DNA of 64,000 bases from Terrabacter sp. 28 (lineage in GTDB: Bacteria; Actinomycetota; Actinomycetes; Actinomycetales; Dermatophilaceae), in assembly GCA_000955875.1 (NCBI GenBank), contig JYOE01000014.1:29327-93326 (forward strand), given 5' to 3'. Numbering within the stretch: the stretch's first letter is position 1; every line of letters begins with the position of its first letter. Position numbers and translations under genes: made by a program. Shown one piece after another: positions 25,591 to 36,019 of this stretch. The notes beneath the pieces are model-generated. The model was not told the DNA's origin and made no database searches. It saw nothing but the letters and a program-made list of their open reading frames with translations.

Positions 25591-27063
25591 ATGGGTGCCA
25601 CTAGCAGCCGCGACGTTCTCGTATGGGGCGTCCGGCGGTACCGGGGCAAGCGGAAGACGACCTACACCGTTCGTTGGCGGGTGGCTGGTCACGTGCATCA
25701 GGACACATTCGAGACCAGCAAGCTTGCGGACTCATTCCGCGCACGCCTTCTGCTGGCAGTTCAGGCAGCCGAGGCCTTCGACATCGCAACGGGGCTGCCT
25801 CTCTCAGCGGTATCGGCGGCACGTCAGCAAGTCACCTGGCTCAGCCACGCCATGGCCTTCGTAGACGTAAAGTGGCCTCACTCGTCACCCCGTCATCGGA
25901 AAGGCATAGCTGAAGGGCTAGTAACGGCAACGGTCGCTGCCTTCAACGATCGAGTGCCGAACGAGGAGCGGATGCGACGCGCCCTCGAGCGCTGGGCCTT
26001 CAACGCGGGCACTCGTCGGGCCGGTGACGAGATTCCCGAGGAGTTCTCAGCCGCCATCCGTTGGGCCGAGAAGCATTCACCGACCTTGGCCGACTTTGCA
26101 GGGGCACAAACTCTTCGACGAGTGCTCGACGGACTCGCAAAGCGACTGGACGGTCGCCCCGCTTCCTCGAGCACCGTGTCGCGCAAACGTTCTGCGCTAT
26201 ACAGCGCGCTGCAGTATGCAGTCGAGATCGACGAGCTCGACCTCAACCCGATGGACAGACTGGCCTGGAAGCCGCCGCCACACACAGACGTCGTTGATCG
26301 CCGTGTCGTCGTCAATCCCGAGCAGGCACGCGCGCTCCTGGCTGCGGTGCGCCGCATCTACCCGTCACTCGAGGCGTTCTTCGCCTGCATCTACTACGCG
26401 GCCATGCGTCCAGCGGAGGTCCGTCATCTCGCGTCCACCGACCTTGCCCTTCCTGAGGGAGTCGATGCGTGGGGGTCGATCACCTTGCTCGGTTCGACGC
26501 AGACGACAGGGCGAGAATGGACCGACTCGGGCCAGCCCAATGAGGACCGGGCCCTCAAGCATCGCGCTCGCCGAGCCACGCGAGTCGCCCCGGCCCCTCC
26601 AGAACTCGTCGACGCGCTGCATCGCCACCTGGCCGCCTTCGCCCCGGGCGTCGGCGGCCGACTCTTCGTCACCCGGGCTGGACGGGCCGGCGTACCAGTG
26701 GCCCCGCCCTACGCGAGCCCCCAATCCATGGGCACGGTCTACCGCGTGTGGGACTTGGCCCGTCGAGAGGTGCTCACGGACCAGGAGTACGCCTCTCCCC
26801 TCGCCAAGCGTCCCTACGACTTGCGGCACGCCGCCGTGTCGCTGTGGCTTAATGCCGGCGTGCCGGCGACGCAGGTCGCCGAGTGGGCCGGTCACAGCGT
26901 CAACGTCCTGCTGCGCGTCTATGCCGCTTGCATCGTTGGCCAGGATGAGGCGTCAAGGCAGCGTGTAGGGCTCGCCCTCCGAAGCAGCCACGGTTTTGCC
27001 GCTGGATCCGCTGACGCGCCGAGCGCTCAAACTTCCCCACGATTTCCCCACGATCAGCCGTAG
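25591..27063 (+). CDS. int: tyrosine recombinase / integrase of the element
   Basis: A 490-residue site-specific recombinase. Catalytic residues are visible: Arg273 in AAMRPAEVRHL, the box YDLRHAAVSLWLNAGV with Arg412 and His413 (Tyr409 replaces the first His, as in many actinobacterial element integrases), His435 in WAGHS, and the nucleophile Tyr444 in LLRVYA. An N-terminal AP2-like arm-binding region and a core-binding domain precede it. It lies at the element edge, 100 bp from the tRNA-Tyr 3' end, which is the expected attachment site. Confidence 0.93.
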   Translation: MGATSSRDVLVWGVRRYRGKRKTTYTVRWRVAGHVHQDTFETSKLADSFRARLLLAVQAAEAFDIATGLPLSAVSAARQQVTWLSHAMAFVDVKWPHSSPRHRKGIAEGLVTATVAAFNDRVPNEERMRRALERWAFNAGTRRAGDEIPEEFSAAIRWAEKHSPTLADFAGAQTLRRVLDGLAKRLDGRPASSSTVSRKRSALYSALQYAVEIDELDLNPMDRLAWKPPPHTDVVDRRVVVNPEQARALLAAVRRIYPSLEAFFACIYYAAMRPAEVRHLASTDLALPEGVDAWGSITLLGSTQTTGREWTDSGQPNEDRALKHRARRATRVAPAPPELVDALHRHLAAFAPGVGGRLFVTRAGRAGVPVAPPYASPQSMGTVYRVWDLARREVLTDQEYASPLAKRPYDLRHAAVSLWLNAGVPATQVAEWAGHSVNVLLRVYAACIVGQDEASRQRVGLALRSSHGFAAGSADAPSAQTSPRFPHDQP

Positions 27064-27109
27064 ATGGCCGTGTTAGACCGTCACCAGCCGGACTCGGCCG
27101 GCACATGAC

Positions 27110-27153
27110 AGAAGGGCCTCCGGCCGGCGTTTCCGCTGGTCAGAGGCCCTTCT
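27110..27153. terminator. bidirectional terminator between integrase and tRNA-Tyr
   Basis: AGAAGGGCCTC (27110-27120) pairs perfectly with GAGGCCCTTCT (27143-27153). It can stop transcription of the integrase from the left and of tRNA-Tyr from the right. TCT at its right end gives a weak U tract. Confidence 0.7.
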
Positions 27154-27163
27154 GAGCACTGGG

Positions 27164-27244
27164 TGGCAGGTGAAGGATTCGAACCTTCGAAGCTTTCGCG
27201 ACGGATTTACAGTCCGCTCCCATTGGCCGCTCGGGCAACCTGCC
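27164..27244 (-). tRNA. tRNA-Tyr (GTA)
   Basis: The minus strand folds as a class II tRNA: acceptor GGCAGGT/ACCTGCC, D arm, anticodon loop ACTGTAAAT with GTA, long variable arm (GTCGCGAAAGCTTC) and T loop GGTTCGAATCC. The discriminator is A and the CCA end is not encoded (CCC follows). The 3' end faces the integrase, so its 3' half is the probable attB/attR core of the element. Confidence 0.95.
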
Positions 27245-27381
27245 GTGGTGCGTCTGGAAGGATAGCAAGAGATCGGGCGGGCTCCGAATCGGGATCTCGA
27301 CGACGCTTTCTGCGTGTCTGCACACCCTTCAGCGCCACGCCCGACAGACCAGCCACCAGCACTCGGAAGGACCCAACACCG

Positions 27382-27876
27382 ATGGCCGACTCCTCGTTCG
27401 ACATCGTCAGCAAGTTCGACAAGCAGGAGATCGCGAACGCGGTCAACAGCGCCAGCAAGGAGATCGCGACTCGCTACGACTTCAAGAACGTCGGCGCCTC
27501 CGTCGATCTCGCCGGCGAGGTGATCAAGATGAAGGCGAACACCGAGGAGCGCTGCCTGGCCGTCCTCGACGTCGTCCAGACGCACCTCGTCAAGCGCAAG
27601 GTGAGCCTCAAGCACCTCGACGTGCCGGAGGCCGGACCGCGCCTCTCCGGCAAGGAGTACCACCTCGACGCCCCGCTCAAGGAGGGCATCTCGCAGGAGA
27701 ACGCGAAGAAGATCAACAAGCTGATCCGCGACGAGGGACCCAAGGGCGTCAAGAGCCAGATCCAGGGCGACGAGCTGCGCGTCTCGAGCAAGAGCCGAGA
27801 CGACCTCCAGGCCGTCCAGCGCATGCTGCGCGAGGCGGACCTCGACGTCGCACTCACCTTCACCAACCAGCGCTGA
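27382..27876 (+). CDS. yajQ: YajQ family cyclic di-GMP-binding / nucleotide-binding protein
   Basis: A 164-residue protein that begins ADSSFDIVSKFDKQEIANAV and includes EIATRYDFK, RLSGKEYHLDAP and LREADLDVALTFTNQR, all standard for the YajQ/DUF520 family. Members bind c-di-GMP in some bacteria; the role in actinobacteria is not settled. ATG at 27382 has GGAAGG upstream. It is the first chromosomal protein gene beside the element. Confidence 0.92.
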   Translation: MADSSFDIVSKFDKQEIANAVNSASKEIATRYDFKNVGASVDLAGEVIKMKANTEERCLAVLDVVQTHLVKRKVSLKHLDVPEAGPRLSGKEYHLDAPLKEGISQENAKKINKLIRDEGPKGVKSQIQGDELRVSSKSRDDLQAVQRMLREADLDVALTFTNQR

Positions 27877-27881
27877 TGCGC

Positions 27882-27908
27882 GGGCTCGCTTGGCACGCAA
27901 GCGAGCCC
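27882..27908 (+). terminator. terminator after yajQ
   Basis: GGGCTCGCTT (27882-27891) pairs with AAGCGAGCCC (27899-27908), a 10-bp stem 5 bp after the stop. Confidence 0.7.
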
Positions 27909-27920
27909 ACAACACCAGAC

Positions 27921-27956
27921 CACGTATGCCGTCCACCCCGGTGGGCGGCATACGTG
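27921..27956 (-). terminator. terminator between yajQ and the NUDIX gene
   Basis: CACGTATGCCG (27921-27931) pairs with CGGCATACGTG (27946-27956), with further CCACC/GGTGG pairing inside. It lies 4 bp beyond the stop of the minus-strand NUDIX gene. Confidence 0.65.
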
Positions 27957-27960
27957 CGTC

Positions 27961-28749
27961 TCAGAACGGGCGGGTGAGACCTCGCAGGTCGGGGAAGACC
28001 TCGACCGCGAGCGGCCACCAGAAGAGATGGCCGCAGAGCTCTGCGTACTCCTCCGGGGTGACCCAGCGCGTCTCGTGGATGCCGTCGTCACCGTCGTTGA
28101 TCTCGGGTCGCACGTGCTCGAGCCTCGTGCGGAAGACCTGGAGGTAGGGCTTGTCGCGCGTGAAGAGGTTGTCGTCGGTGCGGGGCGTGAATCTCTCGTA
28201 GCCGCAAGGGAGCACGTCGGGGTGACGCAGACGCAGTCCGGTCTCCTCGTACGTCTCGCGCACGGCGTTCTCGACCGGCGTCTCGTCCTCCTCGCGCCAG
28301 CCCCCGGGCGAGCCCCACTCCCCCCGCCGGACGCTGTGCACCGCGACGAAGTCGCCGCGGCGGTCGCGCACGAACACCATGGCGGCCAGCACCCGCGCGT
28401 GGTCGAGGGGGTCGTCGGAGGCCACGAGGTCGACGTCGCTGGCGCCGTTGGGGAACGACACGTCGAGGATGCGGCGCACGCCCCGGTCTCGCTTGCGCTT
28501 GCGCAGCCGCAGGCCCGAGGCGTTGAGCCGTCGCGCGAGGTCGACACCGGTCGTCGGGATCGCGCCCGCATCGACGGCCGACTGCCAGCGCGCCTCCGGC
28601 ACGTCGTAGTGGTCGCCGTCGAACGAGCGGGGGTGCAGCTGAGCGGTGCGCGCGACGGTGTGCAGCTCGTCGTAGGAGGTGTCGCTGACCAGGTGCGCGA
28701 AGAGCCGACCGTGCGCAGGCCAGATGGGCTCGTCGATCCACACGGTCAT
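27961..28749 (-). CDS. DUF4031 plus NUDIX hydrolase fusion
   Basis: A 262-residue two-domain protein. The N-terminal DUF4031 domain reads MTVWIDEPIWPAHGRLFAHL, with LHPRSFDGDHYDVPE after it. The C-terminal NUDIX domain carries the box GWREEDETPVENAVRETYEE (GX5EX7REUXEEXGU), preceded by GEWGSPGG. The substrate is unknown; NUDIX enzymes cleave nucleoside diphosphates linked to another group. ATG at 28749 is preferred over an upstream in-frame start because DUF4031 proteins begin with MTVWID. Confidence 0.88.
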   Translation of the reverse strand: MTVWIDEPIWPAHGRLFAHLVSDTSYDELHTVARTAQLHPRSFDGDHYDVPEARWQSAVDAGAIPTTGVDLARRLNASGLRLRKRKRDRGVRRILDVSFPNGASDVDLVASDDPLDHARVLAAMVFVRDRRGDFVAVHSVRRGEWGSPGGWREEDETPVENAVRETYEETGLRLRHPDVLPCGYERFTPRTDDNLFTRDKPYLQVFRTRLEHVRPEINDGDDGIHETRWVTPEEYAELCGHLFWWPLAVEVFPDLRGLTRPF

Positions 28750-28890
28750 GGGTCCGAGCCTAGGCCAGCCGCCCGACACCGCCGAACCCGTCGCCGCCTG
28801 TGGATGACGACGGCCGCGTGCCGACCGCTCGACCTAGCCTCGGACGAACGCGGCCACCACCGGGTCGGCCACCGATCGAGGAGTAGACAC

Positions 28891-29181
28891 ATGTCCCGTT
28901 CCGTCGTTGACACCGAACGCATCGCCGCGGCAGCCGGCGACATCCACCGGCTCGCCGACACCATCACGTCGAGCACCGCTGAGCTGCGCGGCCGGCTCGC
29001 CGGCATGGGCGCCGACTGGCAGGGCCCGGCCAAGGTCGAGTTCGAGCGCGTCATGCACGACTACCAGCGCATCCAGGCCCAGATGACCGAGGCGCTCGCC
29101 GACGTCGGTCGCCTCACGCTCAAGGCCTCGACGGCGTACGCCGAGCACGAGAACGCGACCAGGGCCCTCTTCTCCCGCTGA
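28891..29181 (+). CDS. WXG100-family (ESAT-6-like) protein
   Basis: A 96-residue two-helix protein with the turn motif ADWQGPAK (W-x-G). GAGGAG is 6 bp upstream of ATG 28891. WXG100 proteins are typically type VII secretion substrates. It stands alone here, with no EccC-type ATPase or partner, so its secretion machine must be elsewhere. Confidence 0.88.
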   Translation: MSRSVVDTERIAAAAGDIHRLADTITSSTAELRGRLAGMGADWQGPAKVEFERVMHDYQRIQAQMTEALADVGRLTLKASTAYAEHENATRALFSR

Positions 29182-29476
29182 GCCGCCCCACCGGTCGGTC
29201 CGCCCGGTCCCGGATGCCCGTCCCCCCGGCCGCCGCTGATTCCTCCCCGTCAGCGGCCGACCGGTAGGAGCCCGACCCCGGCACCCCCAGCCGGTCCGGT
29301 ATGCAGGACCCGAGGGGGCGGCCCGCGGCGATCAGGCGTCCGGCTCCCCTCGGCAGAGCGGTCCGATTGAGGCGACCTTCACCCGAATCCGCCCCGTGCG
29401 CCCGTCTTGTCGGGATACTCGTTCCACGCCCATGCCACCCCAACGGGGCGCAGTGCTCGAGCAGCTGCGAGGTGCC
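29182..29476. other. intergenic region
   Basis: These 295 bp between the WXG100 gene and the patatin gene contain no convincing gene. Upstream in-frame starts for the patatin gene (GTG 29396, ATG 29432) fall here. Confidence 0.4.
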
Positions 29477-32400
29477 ATGCAGGGTCCGACGAGGACTGAG
29501 TACCACCGACGTGGCCTGCGCGCGGAGCGAAGGCGACTTCGCGGCTCGATCTTCTCGTTGGCGCTGCTCGTCCCGTTGCTCTGGCTCGGCGCGCTGGGCA
29601 CGCCGACGCACGACGAGCTCGTGGCGGCGACCGGCATCTCGAGCGTCCTCGTCACGGCGATGATGACCTACGTCCTCGTGTCGATCGAGCGCAGCGCGGG
29701 ACGCGACGCCGACTCCTGGTGGTCCGTGGCCCGGATCCCCCAGCTCGTCTTCGGGGTCGACCTCATCGTGCTGGTGGTCTGGGCCGCCCCGTGGGCTCGG
29801 AATGCGCTTGTGTCTGGCAGCTCTGGGCAGTGGCTGCTTGTCGTCTCGGGGTGGATGATCACCATCTCCCTGGTCATTGGAGTCGTCGCGCTCGTCCGGC
29901 TCGACCTTCGCGTGACGATCGACCAGGTGGAGGCACGCTCGGAGCAGCGACGGGCCGCAGCAGCAGAAAGCGCCCCACCGGACCAGGCCGATCCCTCTCG
30001 TGCGACGGAAGACGCAGGCCGGAGCGATGTCGCCCGGGGCGGGGAGCCGGCAGCGCACGGTCGCGAGGTCGTCGCCTGCTCCGGAGGCGGGATCCGCGCC
30101 TCCGCCTTCGTCCTCGGCGGGCTCAACGCGATGCAGGACCGCGCCATCCAGGACCCGAAGAGGCCTGAACCGAGCCTCGTGGCGGTGAGCGGTGGCAGCT
30201 ACATGGCCGCAGCCATGGGACTGCTGCGTGGCTGGTCCCCGACGGGATCCCCCGACGGCTTTCCGAAGGTGCCGTGGACCGCTGCCTTCAGTCTCCGATC
30301 CCCGGAGCTGCAGCGTCTCCGGCGGCACACCCGCGACCTGGTCGAACCTCGAGCCGAGGTCGTCTCGGCCTTCTTCCAATGGCTGCTCGGGGCCCTGGTC
30401 AACCTGTCGGTGCTGTTCGGCGCCGTGACACTGCTCGGCTCCGTCATGGGCTGGCTCACGAGACGGGCCTCCGCGTTGTCGTACGCCCGGTCGCAGCTGA
30501 CGTGGGCGATCCCCTCGTGGGTGCTCTGGCTGCTCGCCGGGCTGGCCGTGGGAATCGTGCTCGCCACCATGAACGTGTGGATCCGGCAGACCCGACGCGA
30601 CGCGCCCAGGGACCCCGACGCCCGGACGGTGTCCGGGCCGGGCGCCGAGAGCACCCGGCGCGGTCTCGGCCTCGCGCTGCTGGCCACCGCGTTCGTCTTC
30701 GTGGCCGTCCCCGGCGCCGTCACGGGGCTGAGCGCCCTCTCCGCCAACAACCAACCGACCCCAGCGGTCGCGCGCGTGATCCACGTCATCGGACTGACGG
30801 CGGAAGATCAGTGCGACCGGGCCGCTGCTGAGTCCGTGCTCCTGGCCGCCAGGGCCGCCCGGGCGGACGCAACCCTCAGCCCGGGCGAGAAGAGGTCCTT
30901 CGACGCCGGTGCCTGTGGCTTCGTCACCACCGTCACTCTCTCGGGGAACCTCGAGGAGTGCGTCTCCGGCGCGGCGGCAGCCTGTCCACGTTCCGACGCG
31001 CAGTGGCGCGCACTCGGGGCGGCGACGCTCGACGCGGCGGGTGAGGTCAAGCGCACCGGCGTCGCCCAGTGGGCACTGCTCGGGGCGGTCCTCAGCTCCG
31101 TCGTAGGGCTGATCCGCGGCGGCATGATCTCTCCGGGAGACGGCGAAAGCCGCCTCGTCGGTCGGCTGAAGCGCACCGTCTTCGCCTGGGTCCCCATGCT
31201 CCTGTTCGGCCTCGTCCTGCTCTGGGTCGTTCTCGTCGCCGTCTTCGGCATCGTGACGGACCCGAGCTCGATGAACAGGGGGTGGCGTTACGCGTTGCCG
31301 CTGGCCGGGCTGGTGTGCGCGATCTGGGTCGATGCCAACGTCACCTCGCTGCACGGTTACTACCGCCGACGCCTCGCCCACGCCTTCGCGGTGCGTCGGA
31401 CGCCTCCCGGGTCAGCTGGGGAAGGCGTCGCACCACTGGACGAACAGGCGTACTACTCCTTCGCCGACCTGCGTCCAGACCGTCAGGCAGGCCCCGCTAT
31501 CCCGTTGTCCATCGCGACCACGGCGAACATCCGCGCCTACGACGAGGCGCCGACCCGCCGGGGTGGCATCCCGTTCGTCTTCTCCCCTGACGTCGTGGAG
31601 CTCGCGCTGCCCGACGACGCCCCACACCGCCTCGACAGTGCCGCCTACGCTGCCTTCGCCGGACGCGGGAGGACGACGATCATGTCGGCCGTCGCCATGA
31701 GCGGCGCAGCCGTCAGCCCGATGGCGGGACGCTACTCGAAGGCGATGTCCCCCTTCCGGCTGCTTCTCACCGCCCTCAACATCCGCGTCGGCGTCTGGGT
31801 GCCGAACCCGCTGTGGTTCGGCGACGAGTCGATCCGGACCACGACGGTTGGCGAGTACCTCACCCGCTGGCCGGCGGCGCCGTGGCTCGACAGCCGGCCG
31901 GGCATCGGCCAGGTCCTCAACGAGGCCGCCGGTCGGGGCTCCCTCCTCGACCGCTGGATCTACCTGACCGACGGCGGCCACCTCGACAACACCGGCCTGG
32001 TGGAGGCCGTCCGGTCCCTGCAGCGGCCGTCCAGCCCCACAGGGCAAGCATCGGAAGGTCAACCGGCAGTGGGCGGCACGGTGATCGTGTTCGACGCGAG
32101 CAACGACCGCGAGGGCACCTGGGCTGCTGTGGGCGATGCGCTGTCGGTGATCGCCTCGGACCTCGGCGTCGTCCTCACCCTCGACGACAAGGCACTGCGC
32201 GGCACCATGCCGGGAACGAGCGCGGACCAGCGCCCTGCTGCCCGGTGGTGGCGCAGCACGCCGAGCGACGCGCCGCCCGACTACGCCCGCATCTACGTCG
32301 CTCCGGAGGCGGGCATCCGCGTGCTCGTGGTCAAGGCGGTCCGCCCCGGAGATCTGGCCTCGGTGGTGCTCCCCGAGGCCGTGCGCTCGTTCGCGATGCG

Positions 32401-32671
32401 ACATGCCGACTTCCCTCGCGCGGCGACCACGCGTCAGGACTTCGGCGACCTCGAGTTCGAGGCCTACCGGCAGCTCGGCTGGTGGTGCGCGACCGAGGGG
32501 CTGCGCCTCCTCGACCGCGTCGGGCCGATCGCCTCGGCCCGGGATGGGTCAGCGGAGTCGTCGCCGACCGAGACGTCGGCCGGCTCGCCTGCGCGCGGCA
32601 CGCCGCAGCGCGGCTCGACCGAGCCCGGATCATCAACGGGTGGCGAACCGGACGACCCCGGCACCGCCTGA
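29477..32671 (+). CDS. membrane-anchored patatin-like phospholipase
   Basis: A protein of about 1064 residues. Hydrophobic segments near the start (LALLVPLLWLGAL, VLVTAMMTYVLV, LIVLVVWAAPW, WMITISLVIGVVAL) precede a patatin domain: VVACSGGGIRASAFVLGGLN (glycine-rich oxyanion loop), VAVSGGSYMAAAM (nucleophile Ser elbow), and much later IYLTDGGHLDNTGLV (Asp of the Ser-Asp dyad). More membrane helices are inserted between the elbow and the DGG. ATG 29477 is preferred for its GAGGTG site. It probably hydrolyses lipids at the membrane. Confidence 0.85.
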   Translation: MQGPTRTEYHRRGLRAERRRLRGSIFSLALLVPLLWLGALGTPTHDELVAATGISSVLVTAMMTYVLVSIERSAGRDADSWWSVARIPQLVFGVDLIVLVVWAAPWARNALVSGSSGQWLLVVSGWMITISLVIGVVALVRLDLRVTIDQVEARSEQRRAAAAESAPPDQADPSRATEDAGRSDVARGGEPAAHGREVVACSGGGIRASAFVLGGLNAMQDRAIQDPKRPEPSLVAVSGGSYMAAAMGLLRGWSPTGSPDGFPKVPWTAAFSLRSPELQRLRRHTRDLVEPRAEVVSAFFQWLLGALVNLSVLFGAVTLLGSVMGWLTRRASALSYARSQLTWAIPSWVLWLLAGLAVGIVLATMNVWIRQTRRDAPRDPDARTVSGPGAESTRRGLGLALLATAFVFVAVPGAVTGLSALSANNQPTPAVARVIHVIGLTAEDQCDRAAAESVLLAARAARADATLSPGEKRSFDAGACGFVTTVTLSGNLEECVSGAAAACPRSDAQWRALGAATLDAAGEVKRTGVAQWALLGAVLSSVVGLIRGGMISPGDGESRLVGRLKRTVFAWVPMLLFGLVLLWVVLVAVFGIVTDPSSMNRGWRYALPLAGLVCAIWVDANVTSLHGYYRRRLAHAFAVRRTPPGSAGEGVAPLDEQAYYSFADLRPDRQAGPAIPLSIATTANIRAYDEAPTRRGGIPFVFSPDVVELALPDDAPHRLDSAAYAAFAGRGRTTIMSAVAMSGAAVSPMAGRYSKAMSPFRLLLTALNIRVGVWVPNPLWFGDESIRTTTVGEYLTRWPAAPWLDSRPGIGQVLNEAAGRGSLLDRWIYLTDGGHLDNTGLVEAVRSLQRPSSPTGQASEGQPAVGGTVIVFDASNDREGTWAAVGDALSVIASDLGVVLTLDDKALRGTMPGTSADQRPAARWWRSTPSDAPPDYARIYVAPEAGIRVLVVKAVRPGDLASVVLPEAVRSFAMRHADFPRAATTRQDFGDLEFEAYRQLGWWCATEGLRLLDRVGPIASARDGSAESSPTETSAGSPARGTPQRGSTEPGSSTGGEPDDPGTA

Positions 32672-32885
32672 CCTCAGCGGAGCCGCGCGCCATGTCGTGC
32701 TCCACACCCGGTACCCCGAGGGGCGTCAGTGTTGCCCACGAGGCAGACGCCGAGCCGTCGCTTTCGGGGTGGCCTGCCGCTGACATCATGCGCCCGGCCG
32801 GGCCAGCGACGTCCGGCCGGGCCCCGCGCCGCGCCCGCAGCCACGCAGGCCGGCCGGCGACGCCGTCAGCCCCGAGGACCGCATG

Positions 32886-32921
32886 CCGAAGGGCGGCTCC
32901 CCGTGGGGAACCGCCCTTCGG
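32886..32921. terminator. terminator between patatin and groEL genes
   Basis: CCGAAGGGCGG (32886-32896) pairs with CCGCCCTTCGG (32911-32921), continued by CTCCCC/GGGGAA inside with one mismatch. It serves the minus-strand groEL that ends at 32952. Confidence 0.75.
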
Positions 32922-32951
32922 ACGTGACTGCGTCGCGTGGGGCAGCTGGGC

Positions 32952-34661
<1,710 letters not shown>

Positions 34662-34705
34662 TCACGTCGCTGCGAACCCGGCCCCTCGGCAGGCGGCCCA
34701 TATTT

Positions 34706-34732
34706 CTGTCACTCCCACGGGGAGAGTGCTAA
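34706..34732 (-). promoter_or_regulatory. CIRCE element 1 (HrcA operator, one arm degenerate)
   Basis: On the minus strand: TTAGCACTC, 9 bases, GAGTGACAG. The first arm is the perfect CIRCE arm and the second differs at three positions. It lies about 120 bp upstream of groEL and is probably bound by HrcA. Confidence 0.8.
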
Positions 34733-34740
34733 CGCCATTA

Positions 34741-34767
34741 TTGGCACTCTCGGGGTGCGAGTGCAAA
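34741..34767 (-). promoter_or_regulatory. CIRCE element 2 (HrcA operator)
   Basis: On the minus strand: TTTGCACTC, 9 bases, GAGTGCCAA. It is separated from element 1 by 8 bp, giving a tandem operator, and points to heat-shock control of groEL. Confidence 0.85.
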
Positions 34768-34797
34768 CAAAACGACGCACCCCCGGGAGGCCGGGGC

Positions 34798-35217
34798 TCA
34801 CCCGGCAGGCTCGAGCGCCGCGGCGAGCCGGGCGGCATACGCGGCGGACTCCTCCTCGGAGGCGTACTTCGTGCGCGGCCAGAAGAAGCCGCGCAGGCCG
34901 TCGCCCTTGGTGCGCGGCACCACGTGCACGTGCAGGTGCGGCACCGACTGGCTCACCACGTTGTTCATCGCGACGAACGAGCCCTGTGCCCCGAGCCCGC
35001 CGACAACCGACGCCGCGAGGCGACGCGCGGCGCCGAGGAGTCCGGCGTGCAGGTCGTCGGGCAGGTCGAGCAGCGTGTCGACGTGCACGCGCGGCACCAA
35101 CAGGACGTGGCCCTTGAAGACGGGCCGCCGGTCGAGGAAGCCGACGAAGTCCGGCTCGTCGAGCACCCGGTCGCTGGGCAGGTCACCGGCGACGATCGAG
35201 CAGAAGACGCAGTCCAT
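34798..35217 (-). CDS. HIT-family hydrolase
   Basis: A 139-residue histidine-triad protein: MDCVFCSIVAGDLPSDRVLD at the start and SVPHLHVHVVPR with the HxHxHxx triad. It hydrolyses nucleotide phosphoramidates or dinucleoside polyphosphates. ATG 35217 matches homologues. The CIRCE pair lies beyond its 3' end, so it is not part of the heat-shock unit. Confidence 0.93.
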   Translation of the reverse strand: MDCVFCSIVAGDLPSDRVLDEPDFVGFLDRRPVFKGHVLLVPRVHVDTLLDLPDDLHAGLLGAARRLAASVVGGLGAQGSFVAMNNVVSQSVPHLHVHVVPRTKGDGLRGFFWPRTKYASEEESAAYAARLAAALEPAG

Positions 35218-35290
35218 GGCGACAGGCTGCCACGCAGCGCGGCCCCCGTCGCGCAGGCGTCGACGGGGGCCGCGGTGCGGTGGCGCCGGG

Positions 35291-35857
35291 TCAGCAGATG
35301 ATGAGCAGGAAGCAGCCGCCGTCGGAGGGCGTCGGGCTGCTCGTGGGGGTGGGCTTGGGCGAGCTCGGCTTCGGCTTCGGGCCGCCCTTGGTCGGCGACG
35401 GGCTCGGAGCCGCGGTCGACGACGACGGGGCCGGTGACGTGGGCGCGGGGGCCGGCGGAGGCGCCACCGTGGAGGTGGACGTCGGGTCGGGCGCCGGCGC
35501 CCGGGTCGTCGGCACGGTCGACGTGGCATCCGAGGCAGGCTGGACGACCGCGGTCGCGTGAGCCTGGGTCGAGGACGTGCCGGGCGTCGCCGCGGTGCTG
35601 GACGTGCCGGGCGCGTCGGCCGTGTCGTCGGACGTGCCCCAGCCGTCCTCCGACGGCGTCTCGGCGAAGTCCGAGCCGGGCACGTCGGGGAAGACGCCGG
35701 CGCTCATCGCCTCGTCGCGCCAGCTGTCGCCGGACCAGAGTGCGACGGCTCCGGTGGCGAGCAGGGCGAACGCGGCCAGAGCTGCCGCGATGACGACTCG
35801 ACGACGACGTCGACCACCCGGTCCGGGCCGGAAGTCGGTGGAGGGCTCGAAGGACAT
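35291..35857 (-). CDS. membrane-anchored Pro/Ser/Thr-rich protein
   Basis: A 188-residue protein. A basic N-terminus (GGRRRRR) precedes one membrane helix (VVIAAALAAFALLATGAVAL, about 21-40). The exported part is low-complexity: repeated PTS, PAP and TPTS runs with KPKPSSPKPTP near the end. It finishes in GGCFLLIIC, an abrupt short hydrophobic tail with two cysteines. No enzymatic domain is visible. A cell-surface stalk is likely. Confidence 0.75.
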   Translation of the reverse strand: MSFEPSTDFRPGPGGRRRRRVVIAAALAAFALLATGAVALWSGDSWRDEAMSAGVFPDVPGSDFAETPSEDGWGTSDDTADAPGTSSTAATPGTSSTQAHATAVVQPASDATSTVPTTRAPAPDPTSTSTVAPPPAPAPTSPAPSSSTAAPSPSPTKGGPKPKPSSPKPTPTSSPTPSDGGCFLLIIC

Positions 35858-36019
35858 GGCTCACCAACGTAGAGGAACCGGGCCGGGATCGCCTGTCCGG
35901 AGCAACCGCCGGGCAGCGGCACTACGGTGGGACCGTGCCCGAGGAGACATGGATCACACCGAGGACTCCGTCGTGACCGTCGGCGGGGGCGCGGCCGCCC
36001 CAGGACGCAGGGTGGGCAC

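Noticed and set aside
29120..31381. Long minus-strand frame opposite the patatin gene
   Set aside because: It is a high-GC shadow; the plus-strand frame has the patatin motifs and membrane segments.
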